The translations under genes and the position numbers were made by a program. Source: Streptomyces sp. GSL17-111 (GTDB taxonomy: Bacteria > Actinomycetota > Actinomycetes > Streptomycetales > Streptomycetaceae). Taken from it: a stretch of DNA of 64,000 nucleotides. The stretch lies in NCBI RefSeq assembly GCF_037911585.1, contig NZ_JBAJNS010000001.1, positions 4,635,501 to 4,699,500 on the forward strand, in the 5' to 3' direction. Positions 34,078 to 42,922 of this stretch are shown one piece after another (the first letter of the stretch is position 1; each line of letters starts with the position of its first letter). Below the pieces are notes generated by a model. It was not told where the DNA came from. It did no database searches and worked only from the letters and a program-made list of their open reading frames with translations.

Positions 34078-35115
34078 TCAGCCCGTCCCCGCGCGCGCAG
34101 TCGCGGGCGCCGCCGCCGTCGAACCGCGGACGACCAGTTCGGGCAGGAACATGAACTCCCCGTGCGGGGCGGGGGTGCCGCCGATCTCCTCCAGCAGGGC
34201 GCGGACGGCCGCCTGCCCCATGGCGTTGACCGGCTGCCGGATCGTCGTCAGCGGGGGATCGGTGAACGCGATCAGCGGGGAGTCGTCGAAGCCGATGACG
34301 GAGACGTCCCCGGGCACCGTGAGCCCGTGCTGCCGGGCGGCCCGGATGGCGCCGAGGGCCATCATGTCGCTGGCGCAAACCACGCCGGTGCAGCCGCGCT
34401 CCAGCAGGGCGCCGGTCGCCGCCTGCCCGCCCTCCAGCGTGTACAGGGAGTGCTGGACGAGCACCTCGGCGTCCGGTCCGCTCAGCCCGAGCTGCTCCTC
34501 CACGCAGCGCAGGAAGCCCTCGATCTTGCGCTGCACGGGGACGAACCGCGCCGGGCCGAGCGCCAGCCCGACGCGTTCGTGGCCGAGCGAGACCAGGTGC
34601 GTGACCGCGAGCCGCATCGCCGCCCGGTCGTCGGGGGAGATGAACGCCGCCCGCACCTTCGGCGAGAACCCGTTGATCAGGACGTACGGGACGCCCTGGC
34701 CGCGCAGCTTCTCGTAGCGCTGCATGTCCGCGGTGGTGTCCGCGTGCAGCCCCGAGACGTAGATGATCCCCGCCACCCCGCGTTCGACGAGCATCTCCGT
34801 CAGCTCGTCCTCGGTGGAGCCGCCGGGCGTCTGGGTGGCGAGGACCGGGGTGTAGCCCTGGCGGGTCAGCGCCTGGGCGATGACCTGCGCGAAGGCGGGG
34901 AATATGGGGTTCTCCAGCTCCGGCGTGATCAGCCCGACCAGCCCGGCGCTGCGTTGCCGCAGCCGCGCCGGGCGCTCGTACCCGAGGAGGTCGAGCGCGG
35001 TCAGGACGGATTCGCGGGTGGCAGCGGCGACTCCCGGCTTGCCGTTCAGGACCCGGCTGACCGTCGCCTCGCTGACCCCCGCCTGGGCTGCGATGTCAGC
35101 TAGCCGTGCGGTCAC
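34078..35115 (-). CDS. malR: LacI-family repressor, MalR-like
   Basis: 345 residues. N-terminal LacI headpiece RLADIAAQAGVSEATVSRVLNGKPGVAAATR (residues 4-34) and hinge helix; the periplasmic-binding-like effector domain has NPIFPAFAQVI, VSGLHADTT and IGFDDSPLIAFTDPPLTTIRQPVNAMGQAAVRALLEEI. In S. coelicolor MalR represses malEFG and is released by maltose or maltodextrin. The start is GTG 35115 with a TACAGT -10-like element at 35124-35129 almost abutting it, so it has its own leaderless promoter behind the terminator at 35146-35215. Close paralogue of the repressor at 41722-42750. Confidence 0.88.
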   Translation of the reverse strand: MTARLADIAAQAGVSEATVSRVLNGKPGVAAATRESVLTALDLLGYERPARLRQRSAGLVGLITPELENPIFPAFAQVIAQALTRQGYTPVLATQTPGGSTEDELTEMLVERGVAGIIYVSGLHADTTADMQRYEKLRGQGVPYVLINGFSPKVRAAFISPDDRAAMRLAVTHLVSLGHERVGLALGPARFVPVQRKIEGFLRCVEEQLGLSGPDAEVLVQHSLYTLEGGQAATGALLERGCTGVVCASDMMALGAIRAARQHGLTVPGDVSVIGFDDSPLIAFTDPPLTTIRQPVNAMGQAAVRALLEEIGGTPAPHGEFMFLPELVVRGSTAAAPATARAGTG

Positions 35116-35145
35116 AGCAACGGACTGTACCGGCCGGACCGCGTC

Positions 35146-35215
35146 CCGCGCACCCGTCGCCCTGGCCCCTCCGGCCGGGGACGGCGCGAAAGGGGCCGGT
35201 CCGACGGGTGCGCGG
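35146..35215 (-). terminator. Large two-stem terminator after the extra binding-protein gene
   Basis: Outer 14-bp stem CCGCGCACCCGTCG (35146-35159) with its complement at 35202-35215; inner 7-bp stem GGCCCCT (35164-35170) and AGGGGCC (35191-35197). It starts 8 bp past the stop at 35224 and separates the binding protein from malR. Confidence 0.85.
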
Positions 35216-35223
35216 ACCCGGGC

Positions 35224-36522
35224 TCAGCGGGCGACGGGCCAGTCGGGCAGGACGGAGGTGCTCCAGGTCTCGGCGGTCTCCGCGAGGGCCTCCTCGGGCG
35301 GCTCCGTGCCCCGCAGGATCGCCTCCCACCGGGGCTCCAACGTCGCGAGCAGTTCCGCGCCCTCGGGCACCGACAGCCGGGGCACGCACGTGGTGCTGGC
35401 GAAGTAGAACGAGTTGCGGATCGGGTCGGACAGCACCTGGCGGGTGTAGGCGGCCTTGCGGGTCGGCAGCAGGCTCAGCTTCAGTGCGAGCTCCTCCTGC
35501 TGCTCGGCGGCCGTCATGAAGCCGACGAACAGCTGCGCGGCCTCCGGGTGCTCCGTGCCGGCGGAGACGACGAGGTTGTGGCCGCCGGTGGGGGAGCCGC
35601 GCTCACCCGTCGAGCCGGCCGGGACGGGCGCGATGCCCAGGTTCTCGCGGTCGGTGAAGGCCGCGCCCTCGAATATGCCGGTCGTCGCCCAGGGCCCGTC
35701 GAAGATCATCGCGACCTCGCCGCGCTGGAACGCGGACTGCATGGCGCCGTAGGCGTCCTCGGCCGGGGGCTTGCGGGCGGCGCCGGAGCTGACGAGGCCG
35801 GCGGCGGTGGAGGCGGCCCGCACGGAGGCGTCGTCGGCGATGGTGATGCGCGACAGCTCCGGGTCGAGGAGGTCGCCGCCCTCGCCGTAGAGGAAGGGCA
35901 GCGCGTAGTACGCGTCGGTGTTGAGGGCGATGCCGTCGACGCCGGTCGTCTCCTTGATCTTCAGCGCCGCGTCCTGGAGCGCCTCCCAGGTCTCCGGGGG
36001 ACGGGTGAGGCCCGCCTCGTCGAAGAGCTCCTTGTTGTACAGCAGCGCGAGGGGGTCGGTGACCTGGGGCGCGCCGTAGGTGCGCTCGTCGAAGGTGACC
36101 GAGGCCGTGGTGGTCTCCAGGAAGCCCTCCGGCTCCGGGACGGCCGGGGTGCCGGTGAGGTCGGCCAGCAGGCCGTCCTGCACGAAACCGGCCATCCAGC
36201 CGACGTCCGCCCGCAGGACGTCCGGCACCTCGCTCCCGTCCCGCACGGCGTCCCGGTACTTCTGCTGGGCCTCGAAGAAGTCGACGTTCACGTACTCCAC
36301 GTCGATCTTGGGGTGCTCCTTCTCGAAGTCCGCGACGAGCCGGTGAACGGCGGGCGCCTCGGTCGGCCCCGAGGTGTCCCACCAGGTGATCGAGCCCGTG
36401 ACGTCCGCCGGATCGCTGTCGTCCGCCGCCGTGCAGCCGGTCGCCGCGAGCGTCAGCGCCAGGGCCGTGACACCCGCCGCGGCTGCGCGTGAGCGGCTTC
36501 CGTGACCTCTTCGTCGCCTCAT
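35224..36522 (-). CDS. Second sugar ABC substrate-binding lipoprotein at the mal locus
   Basis: 432 residues, a MalE-type family-1 extracellular solute-binding protein. The signal peptide ends in lipobox AATGC (Cys about 30). WWDTSGPTEAPAVHRLVADFEKEHPKIDVEYVNVDFFEAQQKY and VAMIFDGPWATTGIF, GSPTGGHNLVVSAGTEHPEAAQLF and LSLLPTRKAAY are family blocks aligned with MalE next door; the two share the order and many residues, so this is an old duplication. It is divergent from malE and separated from malR by a strong terminator. No permease or ATPase accompanies it, so it may donate sugar to MalFG. ATG 36522 has GGGGAG six bases upstream. Confidence 0.9.
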   Translation of the reverse strand: MRRRRGHGSRSRAAAAGVTALALTLAATGCTAADDSDPADVTGSITWWDTSGPTEAPAVHRLVADFEKEHPKIDVEYVNVDFFEAQQKYRDAVRDGSEVPDVLRADVGWMAGFVQDGLLADLTGTPAVPEPEGFLETTTASVTFDERTYGAPQVTDPLALLYNKELFDEAGLTRPPETWEALQDAALKIKETTGVDGIALNTDAYYALPFLYGEGGDLLDPELSRITIADDASVRAASTAAGLVSSGAARKPPAEDAYGAMQSAFQRGEVAMIFDGPWATTGIFEGAAFTDRENLGIAPVPAGSTGERGSPTGGHNLVVSAGTEHPEAAQLFVGFMTAAEQQEELALKLSLLPTRKAAYTRQVLSDPIRNSFYFASTTCVPRLSVPEGAELLATLEPRWEAILRGTEPPEEALAETAETWSTSVLPDWPVAR

Positions 36523-36575
36523 CGATATCTCCCCTTTGCCCGATCGCCCGCTGGGTTCGGAGGAACCTAGCAGCA

Positions 36576-36642
36576 CTGCAACTCCTTGCGTAAGTGGCTG
36601 AAACGTGAGTTGCAGAAATTTGCCGCAAGGTCTTTCGGAAAG
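36576..36642. promoter_or_regulatory. Cluster of palindromes in the malE divergent promoter (candidate MalR operators)
   Basis: CTGCAACTC (36576-36584) and GAGTTGCAG (36607-36615) form a 9-bp inverted repeat with centres 31 bp apart. TTGC-C-GCAA (36620-36628) and CTTTC-G-GAAAG (36632-36642) are short perfect palindromes 13 bp apart. CTTGCG (36585-36590) repeats the same core. All sit in the 228-bp gap between two divergent binding-protein genes, where MalR-type repressors act. Confidence 0.7.
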
Positions 36643-36750
36643 TTTGCGGCGCTGTTACGTTCCTGGTCAGCCCGGCGCCGCCGAGAGCGGCCGAGAGGAA
36701 GCGGTCAGGGCTCCCTCGTACGGGCCCACCACCTTGGAGGACTTTTCATC

Positions 36751-38034
36751 ATGCGGCGTGGCATAGGAACCACTGCACTCGTGGCGGCGCTGGCTCTTGC
36801 GGCAACGGCTTGCGGAAGCGGTGACGGCGGGAGCGGCGACGGCAGCGGAAGCGGCAGCGACTCGGGGGAGCTCTCGGGCACCGTCACCTTCTGGGACACC
36901 TCGAACGAGGCCGAGAAGGCCGTCTTCGAGGCGATCGCCGAGGACTTCGAGAAGAAGCACCCCGAGGTGGACGTCAAGTACGTGAACATCGGCTTCGACG
37001 ACGCCCAGAACAAGTTCAAGAACGCCGCCAACGCCGGCGAGGCGCCCGAGGTCATGAGAACCGAGGTCGCCTGGGTCTCGGACTTCGCCAGCCTCCAGCT
37101 CATCGAGCCGCTGGACGACGTCGTCGAGGACAAGGACGACTACCTGCCGCAGCCCTGGGGTTCGACCCAGTACGACGGCACCACGTACGCCCTTCCCCAG
37201 GTGACCGACACCCTCGCCCTCTTCTACAACAAGGCGCTGCTGGAGAAGGCGGGCGTCGAGGTGCCCACCTCCGTCGAGGAGCTGAAGGCGTCGGCGGACG
37301 CCATCAAGGACGAGGCCGGCGTCACGCCGCTCTACCTGCGCGGTGACGACTCCTACTGGTTCCTGCCCTACATCTACGGCGAGGGCGGCGACCTGGTCGA
37401 CGCCGAGGCCAAGGAGGTGACGGTCGACGGCCCGGCCGGTGTCGCCGCCTTCGAGACCATCAAGGACCTCCTCGACGAGGGCGTCGCCGAGACCGACCTC
37501 ACCGACGGCTACGCCAACCAGGAGAAGGCCTTCAACGACGGCGACGTCGCCATGATGGTCAACGGCCCGTGGGCCATCGCCGGCACCCTCGCGGGCGACC
37601 AGTTCAAGGACGACCCGGACAACCTCGGCGTCGCCCCCGTCCTGGCCGGCAGCGAGGGCCAGGGCGCCCCGCAGGGCGGCTGGAACCTGTCCGTCTACGC
37701 GGGCACCGACCCGGACAACATGGACGCGGCCAAGGAGTTCGCCAAGTACATGTCCTCCGCCGAGGTGCAGCAGCGCACCACCGAGGAGCTGAGCCTCCTG
37801 CCGACCCGCGCCTCCGTCTACGAGGACGAGGCGGTCAAGGACAACCAGATGGTGCAGTTCTTCAAGCCGGCCGTCGACAAGGCCGTGCAGCGCGCCTGGA
37901 TCCCCGAGGCCGCCTCCCTCTTCGACCCGCTGAACAAGGAACTGGCCAAGGTCATCAAGGACGCGGCCACCCCGCAGGAGGCCGCCGACTCGACGGCCAA
38001 GCAGTACCGCGACCTGCTCGAAGGCTGGAAGTAA
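36751..38034 (+). CDS. malE: Maltose/maltodextrin-binding lipoprotein
   Basis: 427 residues. Signal peptide with lipobox AATAC (Cys about 21), a Gly/Ser linker, then the family-1 binding-protein fold: VTFWDTSNEAEKAVFEAIAEDFEKKHPEVDVKYVNIGF, TDTLALFYNKALLEKAGVE, GDVAMMVNGPWAIAGTL and EELSLLPTRASVYED. GGAGG lies 10 bases before ATG 36751. First gene of the malEFG operon; the ATPase MsiK that drives such importers in Streptomyces is encoded elsewhere. Expression is expected to be MalR-repressed through the palindromes at 36576-36642. Confidence 0.93.
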   Translation: MRRGIGTTALVAALALAATACGSGDGGSGDGSGSGSDSGELSGTVTFWDTSNEAEKAVFEAIAEDFEKKHPEVDVKYVNIGFDDAQNKFKNAANAGEAPEVMRTEVAWVSDFASLQLIEPLDDVVEDKDDYLPQPWGSTQYDGTTYALPQVTDTLALFYNKALLEKAGVEVPTSVEELKASADAIKDEAGVTPLYLRGDDSYWFLPYIYGEGGDLVDAEAKEVTVDGPAGVAAFETIKDLLDEGVAETDLTDGYANQEKAFNDGDVAMMVNGPWAIAGTLAGDQFKDDPDNLGVAPVLAGSEGQGAPQGGWNLSVYAGTDPDNMDAAKEFAKYMSSAEVQQRTTEELSLLPTRASVYEDEAVKDNQMVQFFKPAVDKAVQRAWIPEAASLFDPLNKELAKVIKDAATPQEAADSTAKQYRDLLEGWK

Positions 38035-38084
38035 GCGCCGGGCCGGCCCAGGCCGGGACGCAACGGAAAGGCTGACGAAGGACC

Positions 38085-39098
38085 ATGGCTGTCGACACCG
38101 GTCAGCCGGTGACGAAGGCCGCGGGCGGTGGCACCACCGCCCGCGGCCCTCGGCGCGGGCACGACGAGAGGACACCGGGACGCATGCGGCGTGCGCTGTC
38201 CAAGCACTGGTACGCGTGGACGATGATCGCCCCGGTCGTCATCGTGATCGGCGTGATCATCGGATACCCGCTCGCGCGGGGCGTCTACCTCTCGATGACG
38301 AACGCCGACGAGCGCAACGTCGAGCGCACCATCGGCGCCCGCACGCTGGAGGCGACCTACGAGTTCGTCGGCTTCGACAACTACGTCGAGGTGCTGACGG
38401 GCGACGCGTTCTGGGGCCGGATGGGCTGGACCATCCTCTGGACGGTCTCCTGCGTCACCATCACCTTCGTCATCGGCCTGGCGCTGGCCAACATGCTCAA
38501 CCGCAAGGTCAGAGGGCGCGCGCTCTACCGCGTCCTGCTGATCCTGCCGTGGGGGGTGCCCGCCTTCGTCTCGATCTTCGCCTGGCGGCTGCTCTTCAAC
38601 GACGACGGCGTCTTCAACGGCGTCCTCACCGGCGGCGGAGTCGAGGGCGTCACCTGGCTGGAGGACCCGACCTGGGCCAAGATCGCCGTCATCGCGGTGA
38701 ACGTCTGGCTCGGCGTGCCCTTCATGCTCGTCGCCACCCTCGGCGCGCTCCAGTCCATCCCCGGCGAGCTCTACGAGGCCGCCGAGATGGACGGCGCCGG
38801 CCCCTGGCAGCGGTTCACCAACATCACGCTGCCCAGCATCCGCACGGTGAGCTCCACGGTGATCCTGCTGAGCACCATCTGGACGTTCAACATGTTCCCC
38901 GTGATCTTCCTGCTCACCCAGGGCGGGCCCTACGGCTCCTCGGAGATCCTCGTGACCGAGGCGTTCAACCTCGCCTTCGTCCGCAGCCCGCGGGACTTCG
39001 CCGGCTCCGCCACCTGGGGCGTGCTCATCCTGCTGATCCTCATGATCTTCGCGGTGTTCTACCGCCGTTCGCTCCGCAAGCAGGGAGAGGTGTGGTGA
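38085..39098 (+). CDS. malF: Maltose ABC importer permease
   Basis: 337 residues. A polar N-tail of about 40 residues precedes six membrane helices. The MalF P-loop-like region is short, unlike E. coli MalF. The ATPase-contacting EAA loop reads YEAAEMDGAGPWQRFTNITLPSIR (about residues 227-250). Helix blocks LPWGVPAFVSIFAWRLLFNDDGVFN and MFPVIFLLTQGGP are typical. Start ATG 38085 follows GAAGGA. Its stop overlaps the malG start (GTGA), indicating coupled translation. Confidence 0.94.
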   Translation: MAVDTGQPVTKAAGGGTTARGPRRGHDERTPGRMRRALSKHWYAWTMIAPVVIVIGVIIGYPLARGVYLSMTNADERNVERTIGARTLEATYEFVGFDNYVEVLTGDAFWGRMGWTILWTVSCVTITFVIGLALANMLNRKVRGRALYRVLLILPWGVPAFVSIFAWRLLFNDDGVFNGVLTGGGVEGVTWLEDPTWAKIAVIAVNVWLGVPFMLVATLGALQSIPGELYEAAEMDGAGPWQRFTNITLPSIRTVSSTVILLSTIWTFNMFPVIFLLTQGGPYGSSEILVTEAFNLAFVRSPRDFAGSATWGVLILLILMIFAVFYRRSLRKQGEVW

Positions 39099-40048
39099 CC
39101 GAGATGCCGAACCACGCGATCGACAAGGGACCGGCGGGCCCGGCCGAGGCGGCGACGCCCGGCCGCGCCGTCCCCGCCACGCCGCCCGCCGCACCGCCCC
39201 CGGGGCCGAAGCGCGTCCGCAAGCGGGGCGAACGCGGCCCGCTCGCCTCGCTCGCCCTGCACCTGGGGTTGCTCGTCGCCGTCGTCGTCGCCGTCTTCCC
39301 GCCGTTCTGGCTGCTGGTGACGTCGTTCAAGCCGCGCAACGAGGCCTTCGGCCTGGACCTGGTGAAGGACTTCACCACCGAGAACTACACACACGTCCTC
39401 GGTGAGACGGCGTTCCTCACCTGGTTCGGCAACTCCGTGCTCGTCGTCGTGCTGACCGTCGTCCTCGGCGTGTTCATCGCCTCGACCACCGGCTACGCGC
39501 TCAGCCGCTTCAAGTTCCCCGGCATGCGGCCGCTGCTGTGGACGCTGCTCATCACCCAGATGTTCCCGGTGGCCGTGCTGATCGTGCCGCTGTACAACCT
39601 GATGGCCAAGTTCCAGCTGCTCAACCAGCCCATCGGCCTGGTCATCACCTACCTCACCATCGCCGTGCCGTTCTGCGCCTGGATGATGAAGGGCTTCTTC
39701 GACACCATCCCGATCTCCATCGACGAGTCGGGGCGCGTGGACGGGCTGAGCCCCTTCGGCACCTTCTGGCGGCTCGTGATGCCGCTGGCCAAGCCCGGCA
39801 TCGCGGTCACCGGCTTCTACAGCTTCGTCACCGCCTGGGCCGAGGTCGCCTACGCCTCCGCGTTCATGACCGGCGAGGACAAACTGACTCTCGCACGCGG
39901 CCTGCAGACCTTCGTCAACCAGTACACCCAGGACTGGGGCTCCATGACGGCCGCCGCCGTGCTCATCGCGGTGCCCGCCGCCCTCGTCTTCGGGTTCGCC
40001 CAGCGCTACCTGATCTCGGGCATGACCGCCGGCGCCGTCAAGTCCTGA
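39095..40048 (+). CDS. malG: Maltose ABC importer permease
   Basis: 317 residues, six helices after a long Pro/Ala-rich cytoplasmic N-tail (about 55 residues). The EAA-type loop DESGRVDGLSPFGTFWRLVMPLAKPG and ALSRFKFPGMRPLLWTLLITQMFP are the MalG signatures. The GTG at 39095 lies within the last codon of malF; ATG 39104 is an in-frame alternative. AGGGAGAGG lies just upstream of either. With MalF it forms the membrane channel; energised by MsiK-type ATPase (elsewhere). Confidence 0.94.
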   Translation: MTEMPNHAIDKGPAGPAEAATPGRAVPATPPAAPPPGPKRVRKRGERGPLASLALHLGLLVAVVVAVFPPFWLLVTSFKPRNEAFGLDLVKDFTTENYTHVLGETAFLTWFGNSVLVVVLTVVLGVFIASTTGYALSRFKFPGMRPLLWTLLITQMFPVAVLIVPLYNLMAKFQLLNQPIGLVITYLTIAVPFCAWMMKGFFDTIPISIDESGRVDGLSPFGTFWRLVMPLAKPGIAVTGFYSFVTAWAEVAYASAFMTGEDKLTLARGLQTFVNQYTQDWGSMTAAAVLIAVPAALVFGFAQRYLISGMTAGAVKS

Positions 40049-40105
40049 CGCGTCCGGCGCCCTCGAGCGCCTCACCCCCACCCGTTCACGACACCCAGGG
40101 ATGAC

Positions 40106-41725
40106 ATGACCCAGCACCTCGCCGCACCTGAGACCGGCACGGCCGCCGACCGCGACCGCCGCCCCGGCTGGTGGCGCGACGCCGTCATCTACCAGGTCTA
40201 TCCGCGCTCCTTCGCCGACGGCAACGGGGACGGCATGGGCGATCTGCCCGGCATCCGCCGTCGGCTGCCCTACCTCGCCGAGCTCGGCGTCGACGCCGTC
40301 TGGCTGAGCCCCTTCTACGCCTCGCCGCAGGCCGACGCGGGCTACGACGTCGCCGACTACCGCGCCATCGACCCGATGTTCGGCGACCTGCACGACGCCG
40401 ACGCGCTCATCCGCGACGCCCACACCCTCGGGCTGCGCGTCATCGTCGACCTCGTGCCCAACCACTCCTCCGACCAGCACGACTGGTTCCAGCGCGCCCT
40501 GCGCGAGGGCCCCGCCTCCCCGCTGCGCGACCGGTACCACTTCCGTCCCGGCAAGGGCGAGGACGGCGCCCAGCCCCCCAACGACTGGGAGTCCATCTTC
40601 GGCGGGCCCGCCTGGACCCGCACGAAGAACCCCGACGGGACGCCCGGCGACTGGTACCTGCACCTCTTCGCCCCCGAGCAGCCCGACTTCAACTGGGACC
40701 ACCCGGCCGTGCGCGACGAGTTCCGCTCGGTGCTGCGCTTCTGGCTGGACATGGGCGTCGACGGCTTCCGCATCGACGTCGCGCACGGCATGGTCAAGGC
40801 CCCCGGCCTGCCGGACATGGGCCACGGCGAGCAGCTCAGGCTGCTCGGCAACCAGGTGCTGCCCTTCTTCGACCAGGACGGGGTCCACGAGATCTACCGC
40901 TCCTGGCGCCTCATCCTGGAGGAGTACGGCGGCGACCGCATCGGCGTCGCCGAGGCCTGGACGCCCAGCGCCGACCGCACCGCGCTCTACCTGCGCCCCG
41001 ACGAGCTCCACCAGGCGTTCAACTTCCACTACCTGAACGCCTCCTGGGACGTCGCCGAGCTGCGCGGCGTCATCGACGAGTCGCTGGACTCGCTGCGGCC
41101 CGTCGGCGCCGCCACCACCTGGGTGCTGTCCAACCACGACGTCGTGCGGCACCGCACCCGCCTGGGCGGCGGCCTCACCCGCGCCCGTGCCGCGAGCCTG
41201 CTCATGCTGGCCCTGCCCGGCTCGGCCTACGTCTACCAGGGCGAGGAGCTCGGGCTCCCGGAGGTCACCGACCTGCCCGACGAGGTGCGCCAGGACCCGT
41301 CGTTCTTCAAGTCCAACGGCCAGGACGGCCTGCGCGACGGCTGCCGGGTGCCGATCCCGTGGACGCGCACGGGCGCCTCCCTCGGCTTCGGCGACGGCGG
41401 CGGCTGGCTGCCCCAGCCCGCCGACTGGGCCGACCTCAGCGTCGAGGCCCAGACCGGCGACCCGGACTCCACCCTGGAGCTGTACCGCACGGCCCTGCGC
41501 ATCCGCCGCGAGCACGCCGACCTCGGCGCGGGGGACGCCGTCACCTGGCTCGACGCCCCCGCCGGCGTCCTGGCCTTCCGGCGCGGCGACTTCGTCTGCA
41601 CGGTCAACACGACGACCGCGCCGGTGACGCTGCCCGAGGTCCCCGGCCGGGTCCTGCTGGCCAGCGGCCCCTACGCCGGCGACGGCGTCCTGCCGGGCGA
41701 CACCACCCTGTGGTGGAGCGCATGA
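40106..41725 (+). CDS. aglA: Cytoplasmic alpha-glucosidase (GH13)
   Basis: 539 residues of the GH13 alpha-amylase fold with no signal peptide. Conserved regions: WWRDAVIYQVYPRSFADGNGDGMGDLPGI, VIVDLVPNHSS (region I), GFRIDVAHG with the nucleophile Asp, GVAEAW with the acid/base Glu (about 283) and VLSNHD with the third catalytic Asp. LPGSAYVYQGEELGLP is typical of alpha-glucosidases rather than amylases. It would cleave imported maltose and maltodextrins. ATG 40106 is 58 bp after malG. The next gene, a LacI repressor, overlaps its stop. Confidence 0.92.
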   Translation: MTQHLAAPETGTAADRDRRPGWWRDAVIYQVYPRSFADGNGDGMGDLPGIRRRLPYLAELGVDAVWLSPFYASPQADAGYDVADYRAIDPMFGDLHDADALIRDAHTLGLRVIVDLVPNHSSDQHDWFQRALREGPASPLRDRYHFRPGKGEDGAQPPNDWESIFGGPAWTRTKNPDGTPGDWYLHLFAPEQPDFNWDHPAVRDEFRSVLRFWLDMGVDGFRIDVAHGMVKAPGLPDMGHGEQLRLLGNQVLPFFDQDGVHEIYRSWRLILEEYGGDRIGVAEAWTPSADRTALYLRPDELHQAFNFHYLNASWDVAELRGVIDESLDSLRPVGAATTWVLSNHDVVRHRTRLGGGLTRARAASLLMLALPGSAYVYQGEELGLPEVTDLPDEVRQDPSFFKSNGQDGLRDGCRVPIPWTRTGASLGFGDGGGWLPQPADWADLSVEAQTGDPDSTLELYRTALRIRREHADLGAGDAVTWLDAPAGVLAFRRGDFVCTVNTTTAPVTLPEVPGRVLLASGPYAGDGVLPGDTTLWWSA

Positions 41726-42750
41726 GTGTCATCGAGCCGGGCGCGGCCGTCGCGCCCGCCCGGCTCGCCGACATCGCGGTCCAGGCCCGGGTCAGCGAGG
41801 CGACGGTCAGCCGTGTCCTCAACGGCAAGGCGGGAGTGGCCTCGGCCACCCGGCAGCGGGTGCTGGCCGCGCTGGACGTCCTCGGCTACGAGCGGCCCGT
41901 GCGGCTGCGGCAGCGCAGCGCCGGCCTGGTCGGTCTCGTCATCCCGGAGCTGACCAACCCGATCTTCCCGGCGTTCGCGCAGGTCATCGAGCAGGCCCTG
42001 GCCGGGTACGGCTACACGCCGGTGCTCGGCACGCAGATGCCCGGCGGCGTCACCGAGGACGAACTCGTCGACCAGCTCGTCGAACGCGGCGTCACCGGCA
42101 TCATCTTCATGTCCGGCCTGCACGCCGACCTCTCCGCCTCGCCCGACCGCTACGCGCGGCTCGCCGGGCGGGGCGTGCCGTTCGTCTGCATCAACGGGTA
42201 CAACGAGCGCATCGGCGCGCCCTTCGTCTCCCCGGACGACGGCGCGGCCTCCCGCATGGCCGTGCGCCACCTCGCCGAACTCGGCCACCGGCGCGTCGGG
42301 CTGGCCGTCGGCCCCACGCGCTTCGTGCCGTCGCTGCGCAAGACGGAGGCCTTCACGGCCGCCGTCGTCGAAGCGGGCCTGCACGGCCACGTCGAGCACA
42401 CCCTCTTCACCGTCGAGGGCGGGCACGCGGCCGCCGGCGCCCTCCTGGAGGCGGGCTGCACCGGCATCGTCTGCGGCAGCGACATGATGGCCCTCGGCGC
42501 GGTGCGGGCCGCCCGCGAACGCGGCCTGGACGTCCCCGGTGAGGTGTCGGTGATCGGCTACGACGACTCGGAGCTGATCGCCTTCACCGACCCGCCGCTG
42601 ACCACCGTCCGCCAGCCCGTCCGCGCGATGGCCCACGCGGCCGTGCAGTCCCTCCTGGAGGAGATCGGCGGCGACCCGGTGCCGCGCACCGAGTTCGTCT
42701 TCCAGCCCGAACTCGTCGTCCGCGCCTCCACCTCCCTCGCCCCCTCCTGA
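41722..42750 (+). CDS. Second LacI-family repressor of the mal locus (AglR-like)
   Basis: 342 residues. Headpiece RLADIAVQARVSEATVSRVLNGKAGVASATR differs from that of MalR (34078-35115) at few positions, including the recognition helix SEATVSRVLNGK, which is identical. The effector domain parallels MalR throughout (NPIFPAFAQVIEQAL, MSGLHADLS, ALLEAGCTGIVC, IGYDDSELIAFTDPPLTTVRQP). The two are therefore paralogues expected to bind similar operators. ATG 41722 overlaps the glucosidase stop (ATGA), so it is made with the operon and gives feedback. A strong terminator follows. Confidence 0.9.
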   Translation: MSVIEPGAAVAPARLADIAVQARVSEATVSRVLNGKAGVASATRQRVLAALDVLGYERPVRLRQRSAGLVGLVIPELTNPIFPAFAQVIEQALAGYGYTPVLGTQMPGGVTEDELVDQLVERGVTGIIFMSGLHADLSASPDRYARLAGRGVPFVCINGYNERIGAPFVSPDDGAASRMAVRHLAELGHRRVGLAVGPTRFVPSLRKTEAFTAAVVEAGLHGHVEHTLFTVEGGHAAAGALLEAGCTGIVCGSDMMALGAVRAARERGLDVPGEVSVIGYDDSELIAFTDPPLTTVRQPVRAMAHAAVQSLLEEIGGDPVPRTEFVFQPELVVRASTSLAPS

Positions 42751-42767
42751 CCCGGCGGCGCCCCCGG

Positions 42768-42797
42768 CCTCCGGGCCCCGGCCTGCGGGCCCGGAGG
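42768..42797 (+). terminator. Terminator of the malEFG-aglA-regulator operon
   Basis: Perfect 11-bp inverted repeat CCTCCGGGCCC (42768-42778) and GGGCCCGGAGG (42787-42797), 8-nt loop, 17 bp past the repressor stop. Confidence 0.85.
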
Positions 42798-42922
42798 ACC
42801 GGCCCGGCGTCCGGGGGTTGTTCCGGCCATCACCCCGGTGGCTAGGATGAGCCCTGTCTGACCAGCAGCTTGGCAGGCCGTTGCGATGGCGCTGTGCCGG
42901 GTGCGGATCGCGGAGGGGGAAC

